Source: CAYJGN01 sp964369635
GTDB lineage: Bacteria; Bacillota; Clostridia; Oscillospirales; Ruminococcaceae
Direction: 5' to 3'
DNA length: 47,162 nt
Assembly: GCA_964369635.1 (NCBI GenBank)
Contig: CAYJGN010000010.1
Span: forward strand, 1 to 47,162
The position numbers and the translations under genes were made by a program. A model generated the notes under the pieces. That model worked only from the letters and a program-made list of their open reading frames with translations. It searched no databases and had not been told where the DNA came from. Shown here in pieces: positions 40,707 to 47,162 of the stretch (position 1 is its first letter; each line of letters opens with the position of its first letter).

Positions 40707-41870
40707 TTAAATAACTCGAACTCTTATAACTCCGTCGATACCCTCTATCTCTTTGATCGCTGTATCGCTTATATCTCCATCGATATCTATAACAGTATAC
40801 GCATAGCTCTCGCGCGCCTTATTCGCCATATTAGCAATATTAACCCCACAGCTCGACATCTTCTCGGTTATAGCCGCAATCATACCCGCAGTGTTTTTAT
40901 TAATAATGCATATTCTCTTATCGCCAGCGCGCTCAACAGAGAGGTTTGGCATATTGACAGAATTTTTAATATTTCCGTTTAATAGAAAATCATATATCTG
41001 CTCTGATGCCATAACAGCGCAGTTTTCTTCGCTCTCAGGCGTTGATGCACCAAGATGCGGGAAAGCTATAACGCCATCATTTGAAATCATAGCATCCGTT
41101 GGGAAATCGGTGATATAATATGAAAGCTTGCCGCTCTCGATACCTTTTAATATAGCACTCTCAGAGCAAAGCTCACCACGCGCGAAGTTTAGAATGCGAA
41201 CATTATCCTTCATAGAAGCAATAGCGCTATCATTAATCATCTCTTTTGTCTCATCGTTGTATGGAAGATGCAGAGTTAAATAGTCGCACTTCTCATATAT
41301 TTCCTTGAGCGACTGCGAATGAACAACCCTTCTTGAAAGCCCCCATGCATGTTGTACCGATATAAATGGATCATAGCCATAAACATTCATACCAAGTGCT
41401 TCTGCCGCATTTGCAACTAAAACACCGATAGCGCCAAGACCTATAACACCAAGCGTTTTGCCCATAATTTCAGGGCCTGTGAAATTGCCTTTTCCGGCCT
41501 CGATAAGCGGCGAAACCTCTCCGCCTTTGCCTTTTAATGTTTCGACAAATTTTAGCGAGGGAGCAACTTTTCTTCCACCCATAATAAGAGCTAAGATAAC
41601 CATCTCTTTAACGGCATTGGCATTAGCACCTGGGGTATTGAAAACAACTATCCCCTCTTCTGCGCACCGCTCAGTTGGGATATTATTATATCCAGCACCA
41701 GCTCTTGCTATCGCGAGAAGAGAATCTTGAAAAACAGTATCGTGCAGTTTCGCTGAACGAACAATAGCAGCCAAAGCCCCTTCGCTCTCATCGCTAAACT
41801 GATATCCCTTCTCTGCAAGCAGAGAGGTACCTGTTTTTGAAATTTTATTTACAGTCCAAATTTTATTCAT
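40707..41870 (-). CDS. serA: D-3-phosphoglycerate dehydrogenase
   Basis: First step of serine synthesis: 3-phosphoglycerate plus NAD+ gives 3-phosphohydroxypyruvate. The 387-residue form has the split substrate domain (RAGAGYNNIP), the Rossmann motif GVIGLGAIGVLVAN, and the catalytic region ILNFARGELCSE through FPHLGASTPESEENC. A C-terminal ACT domain of about 70 residues follows (DKRICIINKNTAGMIAAITE...), which may give feedback control by serine. It starts nine bases after serC, with AGGGGGT before the ATG. A complete serA-serC pair; serB is not here. Confidence 0.95.
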   Translation of the reverse strand: MNKIWTVNKISKTGTSLLAEKGYQFSDESEGALAAIVRSAKLHDTVFQDSLLAIARAGAGYNNIPTERCAEEGIVVFNTPGANANAVKEMVILALIMGGRKVAPSLKFVETLKGKGGEVSPLIEAGKGNFTGPEIMGKTLGVIGLGAIGVLVANAAEALGMNVYGYDPFISVQHAWGLSRRVVHSQSLKEIYEKCDYLTLHLPYNDETKEMINDSAIASMKDNVRILNFARGELCSESAILKGIESGKLSYYITDFPTDAMISNDGVIAFPHLGASTPESEENCAVMASEQIYDFLLNGNIKNSVNMPNLSVERAGDKRICIINKNTAGMIAAITEKMSSCGVNIANMANKARESYAYTVIDIDGDISDTAIKEIEGIDGVIRVRVI

Positions 41871-41879
41871 TATAACCCC

Positions 41880-42962
41880 CTAAATATTCTCGCTTTCAAA
41901 TAATTTTATGCTCTCGATAAGATGAAGTATTCCTTCTTTTGGCATTGCATTATAGATTGATGCACGCATACCGCCAACACTTCTGTGTCCTTTTATATTA
42001 ACGATACCACGCGACTTGCAAAATGCAATAAAGCTATCATCGAGTTTATCGTCTTTTGTTGTGAAGGTAACGTTCATCATCGAACGGTCATCTTTTTTCG
42101 CAACTGTACTAAATAATTTACTCTCATCGAGCGCTTTATATAAAAGCGCCGCTTTATCTTTGTTTAGCTCTGCCATTTTATCAAGTCCACCTATCTCATC
42201 GCGTATCCATTTTAGGACAAGTCCGCAAAGGTAAATAGAATAGGTCGGTGGGGTATTTAGCATAGAATCGTTATCTGCTAAAATTTTATAGTTGAGCATA
42301 TCCGGGGTGAAATCGGGAACGAGGGTTAATAAATCTTCGCGAATTATAACAACCGTAAGACCAGCAGGCCCCATGTTTTTCTGAGCCCCTGCATATATAA
42401 GGCCGAACTTTGAAACGTCAATAGGCTCTGATAGAATTGATGAGCTCATATCGGCAACAAGCGGTATATCGCCACAATCGGGTATATAACTAAATTTTGT
42501 ACCAAAAATAGTATTGTTATGGCAGATATGCAGATAATCTGCATCGGGTGAGATATCGCTCTTTGTAACTTTAGGCACAAATTTAAAATTATCCTCTTTT
42601 GAACTTGCAATGATATTAACTTTACCGTATTTCGCCGCCTCTTTAGCCGCTTTTCCTGAAAACATTCCAGAAACTATATAGTCGGCTTTTTTATTCTTCA
42701 TAAGGTTTATCGGAACCATGGCAAACTGCAATGTGGCACCACCCTGCAAGAAAAGCACCTTATAATTACTTGGAATATTCATAAGGGAGCGCAATAAGTC
42801 CTCAGTTTCGTTTATAATTTCGATGTAGTCACGGCTTCTATGGGACATTTCCATCACCGACATGCCGCTATCTCCGAAATTCACAAGCTCGGATGCTGCG
42901 GTCTCCAAAACGCTCACTGGTAAGGCTGATGGACCTGCTGAGAAATTAAATACTCTCTTCAC
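41880..42962 (-). CDS. serC: phosphoserine aminotransferase
   Basis: Second step of serine synthesis: transfers an amino group from glutamate to 3-phosphohydroxypyruvate, using pyridoxal phosphate. The 360 residues are standard. The start VFNFSAGPSALPVSVL, MEMSHRSRDY, FLQGGATLQFAMVP and the cofactor lysine in YAGAQKNMGPAGL are present, and the C-terminus has GHRSVGGMRASIYNAM. The start is a GTG (42960-42962) preceded by AAAGGAG. Its promoter is near-perfect (43008-43036). Confidence 0.96.
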   Translation of the reverse strand: MKRVFNFSAGPSALPVSVLETAASELVNFGDSGMSVMEMSHRSRDYIEIINETEDLLRSLMNIPSNYKVLFLQGGATLQFAMVPINLMKNKKADYIVSGMFSGKAAKEAAKYGKVNIIASSKEDNFKFVPKVTKSDISPDADYLHICHNNTIFGTKFSYIPDCGDIPLVADMSSSILSEPIDVSKFGLIYAGAQKNMGPAGLTVVIIREDLLTLVPDFTPDMLNYKILADNDSMLNTPPTYSIYLCGLVLKWIRDEIGGLDKMAELNKDKAALLYKALDESKLFSTVAKKDDRSMMNVTFTTKDDKLDDSFIAFCKSRGIVNIKGHRSVGGMRASIYNAMPKEGILHLIESIKLFESENI

Positions 42963-43007
42963 TTAAAACACTCCTTTTGTAATTTAATAGCCTAAACTAT
43001 TCTTTAT

Positions 43008-43036
43008 ATTATAATCGCAACGGCTTTATTAGTCAA
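43008..43036 (-). promoter_or_regulatory. promoter of serC-serA
   Basis: On the minus strand TTGACT (43031-43036), 17 bases, then a perfect TATAAT (43008-43013). The predicted start is near 43001, giving a leader of about 40 nt. The rest of the divergent region toward the chemotaxis gene (43037-43231) has no riboswitch or T-box that I recognise. Confidence 0.78.
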
Positions 43037-43231
43037 ATATATAAATAAGTAATACGTTTAAATATATCTAAAAGTGCAAATTCCGGCAAACAATTATATT
43101 TATCTACTATTTTTTGACACTTTTTTGCAAAATACTCTTTATTTTTTAGCCGACTTGATGTAAAATTAAGAGTATAAAGTTACAGGTTATTATCTGCGTG
43201 GTTTTACGCACTAAAGATGAAGGAGTTATTT

Positions 43232-45019
43232 ATGAAAAATCTCAAGCTAATCTATAAACTTTCTATTCTACTTGGAATCATTTTTTTGGTGGTATTGTTT
43301 ATGGCATACTCTGCAATCTCATCAATAATGATACTCGATGCTCGTTTTGCAAATTTTGAAACAACAGCTTATGAAACTTCGCTGAGTATCGGCGAAATTA
43401 GAAAACAGCTTCAGGTTCAAGAAGGACTAATATTCGATAGCCTGATAACTGGACAGGTACAAGCAGGCTCTGCAAGTGAAGAGAGTGTTACCTTTGTTAT
43501 GGAGCATCTTGCAACTATTGATGCAGCATCTGGTAGCGCCGAAGTAACTGCGGCAGCAGAGGAAGTTTCAAGTGCTATTTTAGCAACAGTTGCCGTAGTC
43601 GAAGAGATGAACGCTTTGCTATCTAGCGGCGATTTTGAAGCTGCTTCAAATATATTTGCAAGTGATTTTCAAACCTCTTTTGATGTTATAGTTGCAGCAG
43701 TAGATAAGCTTGCCATCGAAACAGAGAATATAGGACGTGCTGCATTTACTTCGGTTGCAACTTATACAAACTCAACAAATCTCGCTATTTTTATCATCAG
43801 CACGATTACTGTTCTAGTAATTATTGTCGCTGGCATATTGATAACAAGAATGATAACAAAACCGCTCAAGAAATTTGGTGCCGCTATGACTACATTTGCA
43901 GCAGCAGACTTTGAGAATGCAACTGTCGATATCGATAGCAAAGATGAGTTTGGTCAGTTAGCTGATAATATCAATTCATCAATTGGAACAATTAAAAAAC
44001 TTGTTGAAGACCTTACAGGTGGATTCGCAGCGCTTGCTTCAAACAACTATGCAATTTCTGTTGAAGATAAGAAAGAGATGTATATCGGTGACTTTGCAGC
44101 TATTCATGCAAACATCGGCATATTCCTCACAAATATCAACACAGCACTAAAACAGGTTAGCAATTCTGCTAATCAAGTTTCAGCCGGCACAGAGCAGCTA
44201 TCAAGCGGCGCACAGGCGCTTGCACAGGGCGCTACCGAGCAGGCGAGCAGCGTTTATGAGCTTGTTTCAACTATGACCGACCTTTCAGCTAAAATCACCG
44301 AAACTGCAAATAAATCGCAAGAATCTGCAAATGTTTCGATACAGGCGAGCAGTGCAGTTGACGCTTCTAACGAGAAGATGGCTCAGCTTATGGAGTCTAT
44401 GAACGAAATAGATGCAAAATCAAAAGAGATAAGCAAAATTATAAAGACTATCGAAGATATCGCATTCCAAACAAATATCTTGGCGCTCAATGCAGCTGTT
44501 GAGGCAGCAAGAGCAGGCAGTGCAGGTAAGGGATTTGCAGTTGTTGCCGATGAGGTTCGTAACCTCGCTGGAAAATCAGCTGAGGCGGCAAGCGATACAA
44601 CATCACTAATTGAGGCATCTATTGCAGCTATCAATAAGGGTGTTTCACTGGCTCAAGAGACAAGCGAAAATCTCGGAATGGTTGTTGAAGGTTCAAAAAC
44701 CGCTACCGAAGTTTCACTTGAAATTTCAGGAGAGGCAAAAGACCAAGCAACTGCTATTGAGCAAGCTCTCACAGGTCTTGATCAGATTTCAGCGGTTGTT
44801 CAGAGCAACTCAGCGACAAGCGAAGAGAGCGCGGCGGCAAGCGAAGAGCTTTCAAGCCAGGCTACTATGCTTCGTCAGCTTGTATCGAAATTTAAGCTCG
44901 CAGGCGATGATGATAACTTCGCATTTCAAGATTCACCAGCTAAATTAGCTGATGATTCACCGATGGATTTTGATGATGACTTCGACCTAACTTTAGACGA
45001 AAACTTCGATAAGTATTAA
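43232..45019 (+). CDS. methyl-accepting chemotaxis protein
   Basis: Senses an extracellular signal and controls the CheA kinase. The ATG of MKNLKLIYKL follows GAAGGAG by six bases. Layout of the 595 residues: membrane helix 1 (about 8-30), an external four-helix bundle (about 35-180), membrane helix 2 (about 185-206), HAMP domain (about 207-260), a linker region, and the cytoplasmic signalling domain. The hairpin tip carries IEDIAFQTNILALNAAVEAARAG. The acidic tail lacks an NWETF-type CheR pentapeptide. The ligand is unknown. With fliC it implies motility and chemotaxis. Confidence 0.95.
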   Translation: MKNLKLIYKLSILLGIIFLVVLFMAYSAISSIMILDARFANFETTAYETSLSIGEIRKQLQVQEGLIFDSLITGQVQAGSASEESVTFVMEHLATIDAASGSAEVTAAAEEVSSAILATVAVVEEMNALLSSGDFEAASNIFASDFQTSFDVIVAAVDKLAIETENIGRAAFTSVATYTNSTNLAIFIISTITVLVIIVAGILITRMITKPLKKFGAAMTTFAAADFENATVDIDSKDEFGQLADNINSSIGTIKKLVEDLTGGFAALASNNYAISVEDKKEMYIGDFAAIHANIGIFLTNINTALKQVSNSANQVSAGTEQLSSGAQALAQGATEQASSVYELVSTMTDLSAKITETANKSQESANVSIQASSAVDASNEKMAQLMESMNEIDAKSKEISKIIKTIEDIAFQTNILALNAAVEAARAGSAGKGFAVVADEVRNLAGKSAEAASDTTSLIEASIAAINKGVSLAQETSENLGMVVEGSKTATEVSLEISGEAKDQATAIEQALTGLDQISAVVQSNSATSEESAAASEELSSQATMLRQLVSKFKLAGDDDNFAFQDSPAKLADDSPMDFDDDFDLTLDENFDKY

Positions 45020-45054
45020 GTTTTAGATTAGAGAATAAAATTAGAGACTATTTT

Positions 45055-45083
45055 AAAGGGACGCAAAAGCGTCCCTTTTTATT
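45055..45083 (+). terminator. terminator of the chemotaxis gene
   Basis: AAAGGGACGC (45055-45064) pairs perfectly with GCGTCCCTTT (45069-45078) around AAAA, followed by a T-tract. It is 36 bases past the stop. Confidence 0.88.
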
Positions 45084-45213
45084 GTTTGAATTTGGGTTAC
45101 TGTTGATTTCTTGATGGTAAGCGCAAAATTTTGGTATGTTGTCGGGCGGGTTTCGTGGTGATGACAGACTTTTCAAAGGCAGATTCTTCGGCGATTCATT
45201 TTGCCATAAGTAT

Positions 45214-45259
45214 AATAAAACCCGAAAGGAAGTTTTAACTCATCCTTTCGGGTTTTATT
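45214..45259. terminator. long hairpin downstream of dnaJ, probable terminator
   Basis: AATAAAACCCGAAAGGA (45214-45230) pairs perfectly over 17 bases with TCCTTTCGGGTTTTATT (45243-45259). It lies 87 bases after the dnaJ stop on the minus strand; the T-tract is modest. The stretch 45084-45213 between the two hairpins has no gene that I can support. Confidence 0.75.
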
Positions 45260-45345
45260 CCATCAATTATTCTAATTTGCGTTATCCACCTTTAAAAGCA
45301 ATTATAATTGTCTCTCTTTGCATTTTAAAGTTTGTATTAAATTTT

Positions 45346-46500
45346 TTATGAAAACTTCTCTTTTAAATTCTCAAAAAATCCTTTGCGCCCCTTATAATGC
45401 TCATCCGATACCGCTTTATCAAACTCTGAGATAATCTTTTTCTGATCTTTTGTGAGCTTTGTTGGCACTTCGAGGATAACAGTTACAAGCTGATCTCCAA
45501 CCCCTCTGCCGTTTATATGGGGAATACCTTTACCTTTAAGTCTGAATATTGTTCCCGGCTGTGTTCCTTCAGGAACGGTATATTTAACCTTACCGTCAAT
45601 AGTCGGCACGATAATCTCGCTTCCAAGCACCGCTTGCGAATATGTTATAGGTATATCGCAAAGAACATTGAACCCTTGTCTCGTGAAAAGCGGATCTGGA
45701 CGCACTGAAACTGTTATGTTGAGATCCCCCGCAGGTCCGCCATGACTTCCAGCATTTCCCTGTCCTCGCAGTGAAATAGTCTGATTATCATCTATACCCT
45801 TTGGAATATTAACCTCCATCTTCTTTTTAGAAGATGTTTTGCCCTGTCCATCGCATTTTGTACAGCGATGTGTAACAATTTTTCCAGTTCCATGGCAGTT
45901 GCTACATGCTCTCTGCTGTTGCACCATACCAAAAGGCGTTCTGCTCGAAACTTTGACATACCCCATACCTTTACAGTTAGGACAGGTCTCAGGGTCGTGC
46001 CCTGGCTCACTTCCGCTGCCACCACAATTATCGCAACTATCTATCTTATTAAACTCTATGTTTTTGGTAGTTCCCTTTGCAGACTCGCCAAATGAAATCG
46101 TGACGTTTCCATAGATATCGCTACCACGTGTTGCACGGGGTCCTTGGCTTCTGCCTCTACCGCCGCCACCACCGAAGAAGCTGCCAAAGATATCACCAAA
46201 TATATCCTCACCAAAGTCAAAACCACCGCCGCCAAATCCACCAAATCCGCCACCGGCGCCGAAATTCGGGTCAACGCCCGCATGGCCAAACTGGTCATAT
46301 TTCGCGCGCTTATCCTTATCGGACAGCACCTCATACGCCTCGTTTACCTCTTTGAAATTCCGCTCAGCTTCTTTGTCCCCTGGGTTTAAATCGGGGTGGT
46401 ATTTTTTGGCGAGCTTTCGGTAGGCTTTTTTTAGCTCATCGTCGCTTGCACCTTTTGAGACCGATAGCACTTCATAATAATCTCTCTTGTTGTCCGCCAC
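45346..46500 (-). CDS. dnaJ: chaperone DnaJ
   Basis: Co-chaperone that delivers substrates to DnaK and triggers its ATPase. The 384 residues have the J domain with the HPD motif (KYHPDLNPG), a Gly/Phe-rich linker (about 75-115), four zinc-binding CxxCxGxG repeats (CDNCGGSG, CPNCKGMG, CSNCHGTG, CTKCDGQG) and C-terminal beta-barrel substrate domains. The start is a GTG seven bases after AAGGAG. It is downstream of dnaK, in the usual order dnaK-dnaJ, with a 212-base interval. Confidence 0.97.
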   Translation of the reverse strand: MADNKRDYYEVLSVSKGASDDELKKAYRKLAKKYHPDLNPGDKEAERNFKEVNEAYEVLSDKDKRAKYDQFGHAGVDPNFGAGGGFGGFGGGGFDFGEDIFGDIFGSFFGGGGGRGRSQGPRATRGSDIYGNVTISFGESAKGTTKNIEFNKIDSCDNCGGSGSEPGHDPETCPNCKGMGYVKVSSRTPFGMVQQQRACSNCHGTGKIVTHRCTKCDGQGKTSSKKKMEVNIPKGIDDNQTISLRGQGNAGSHGGPAGDLNITVSVRPDPLFTRQGFNVLCDIPITYSQAVLGSEIIVPTIDGKVKYTVPEGTQPGTIFRLKGKGIPHINGRGVGDQLVTVILEVPTKLTKDQKKIISEFDKAVSDEHYKGRKGFFENLKEKFS

Positions 46501-46638
46501 AGTATTTCTCCTTAAATTTATTTATAGGCAACTGCAAAACTCAAAATTAAAGATTAATCGGTTTCACGAAAATTACCTTTTAATAACGAATACCTATTCG
46601 CCACAGGCTCTTAGTCCTTAGCTCTTTAGTTATTAGCT

Positions 46639-46706
46639 GCAAGTGGCAGAAAAAATGCACTTGCCTTTTCAGCAGTATGGCGGCACTCTCGTGCCGCTCA
46701 CTACTG
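46639..46706. repeat. paired hairpins between dnaK and dnaJ
   Basis: Hairpin 1: GCAAGTG (46639-46645) with CACTTGC (46658-46664). Hairpin 2: GCGGCAC (46680-46686) with GTGCCGC (46691-46697), loop TCTC, enclosed by CAGTA (46673-46677) and TACTG (46702-46706). The second lies just past the dnaK stop (46713) and could slow transcription or protect the mRNA. No T-tract follows, so it is not a standard terminator. The remaining 46501-46638 holds no gene. Confidence 0.55.
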
Positions 46707-46712
46707 TTTATT

Positions 46713-47162
46713 CTACTTCGCTTTCTCGTCGTCTGTTACATCCTTAAAGTCTGCATCAACAACGTTTGGGTCACTATTATCAGCTGTTGGCTCGCCTGTC
46801 GCACCCTCTGCCGCCTGTGCCTGCGCTGCTGCTTCGTATAGCTTTTGGCTCATTGCGTGGAGTTTTTTCTCAACTTCGCCTTTTTTCTCTTTGATAGCTT
46901 CGATATCAGCGCCTTTTAGTGCCTCTTTGAGTGCTTCAATCGCTCCGTTTATCTCATCGCGCTCGCTCTGCTCTATTTTATCGCCAAGCTCTGTTATCGT
47001 TTTCTCTGTCTGGTAAACAATAGAATCCGCTTCGTTTCGAGTATCAATCTCCTCACGGCGCTTTTTATCAGCTTCAGCGTTTGCTTCGCTCTCTTTTATA
47101 GCCGCCTCGATATCTTCTTTGCTCATATTTGATGAGCTTGTTATAGTTATCTTCTGCTCTTT
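46713..47162 (-). CDS. dnaK: chaperone DnaK, C-terminal part, cut by the window edge
   Basis: The Hsp70 ATPase chaperone, of which only the last 149 codons are visible; the 5' end lies off the right edge. The frame is open through 47162 and begins KEQKITITSSSNMSKEDIE, which is the end of the substrate-binding beta domain followed by the helical lid. The tail is Ala/Gly/Asp-rich and ends with PNVVDADFKDVTDDEKAK, close to the usual DnaK C-terminus, which binds co-chaperones. dnaJ follows. Confidence 0.96.
   Translation of the reverse strand, partial: KEQKITITSSSNMSKEDIEAAIKESEANAEADKKRREEIDTRNEADSIVYQTEKTITELGDKIEQSERDEINGAIEALKEALKGADIEAIKEKKGEVEKKLHAMSQKLYEAAAQAQAAEGATGEPTADNSDPNVVDADFKDVTDDEKAK

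Noticed and set aside
43114..43142. TTGACA before the chemotaxis gene as a sigma-A, sigma-54 or sigma-D promoter
   Set aside because: No -10 lies at 16-18 bases. The TGACAC...TTGC form has the wrong spacing for sigma-54, and no TAAA-N15-GCCGATAT match was found.

Overview
The window looks like a piece of an AT-rich, low-GC Gram-positive genome, most likely a flagellated member of Clostridia from a gut-like habitat. It carries the clostridial order zapA / peptidase U32 / maf / mreBCD / PBP2 / minD / mgsA, a flagellin with a sigma-D type promoter, Gram-positive promoters and Shine-Dalgarno sites, many TTG starts, and a bile-salt-hydrolase-like enzyme. Two runs of ten Ns (14511-14520 and 26237-26246) mark scaffold joins, so this is probably a draft or metagenome assembly. 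I cannot name the species.

Layout. From 23299 down to 1 nearly everything is on the minus strand. zapA, a U32 peptidase, dut, a DUF4321 protein, maf and a small membrane protein lead into mreB-mreC-mreD-mrdA (cell shape and elongation). After the first gap come a MinD-like ATPase, mgsA, hisS and aspS. A tightly packed surface-glycan block follows: a methyltransferase-like/kinase-like fusion, a GT2-GT4 double glycosyltransferase, a GT2 glycosyltransferase and a DUF2142 membrane protein. A VanY-type carboxypeptidase, a lipoprotein and the flagellin gene, cut by the left edge, end the run. The flagellin leader has a sigma-D promoter and a near-consensus CsrA site.

To the right, on the plus strand, lie glgP (glycogen phosphorylase), a GC-rich tandem repeat that spans the second gap, and a compact four-gene operon of two PfkB-like sugar kinases, a SIS-domain protein and a BtpA/SgcQ-family TIM barrel. 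Both PfkB paralogues have Asn where the family has its catalytic Asp. This operon is the best candidate in the window for an undescribed pathway.

An ECF sigma/anti-sigma set with a DUF3221-like protein and a nucleotidyltransferase is transcribed away from the choloylglycine-hydrolase gene. The region between them holds two back-to-back promoters and an 18-bp direct repeat. Then come a MATE exporter, a 971-residue surface protein with Gly-rich and Pro-rich linkers, and a LacI-family regulator. A single tRNA-Gln(CTG) with a perfect promoter is followed by a 90-nt GC-rich element that can fold into an almost completely paired four-way junction.

The right end holds serC-serA, a methyl-accepting chemotaxis protein, dnaJ, and the 3' end of dnaK, cut by the right edge. 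Most of the window is housekeeping. The accessory interest lies in the glycan block, the PfkB/SIS/BtpA operon, the sigma/bile-salt-hydrolase junction, the surface protein and the structured repeats.
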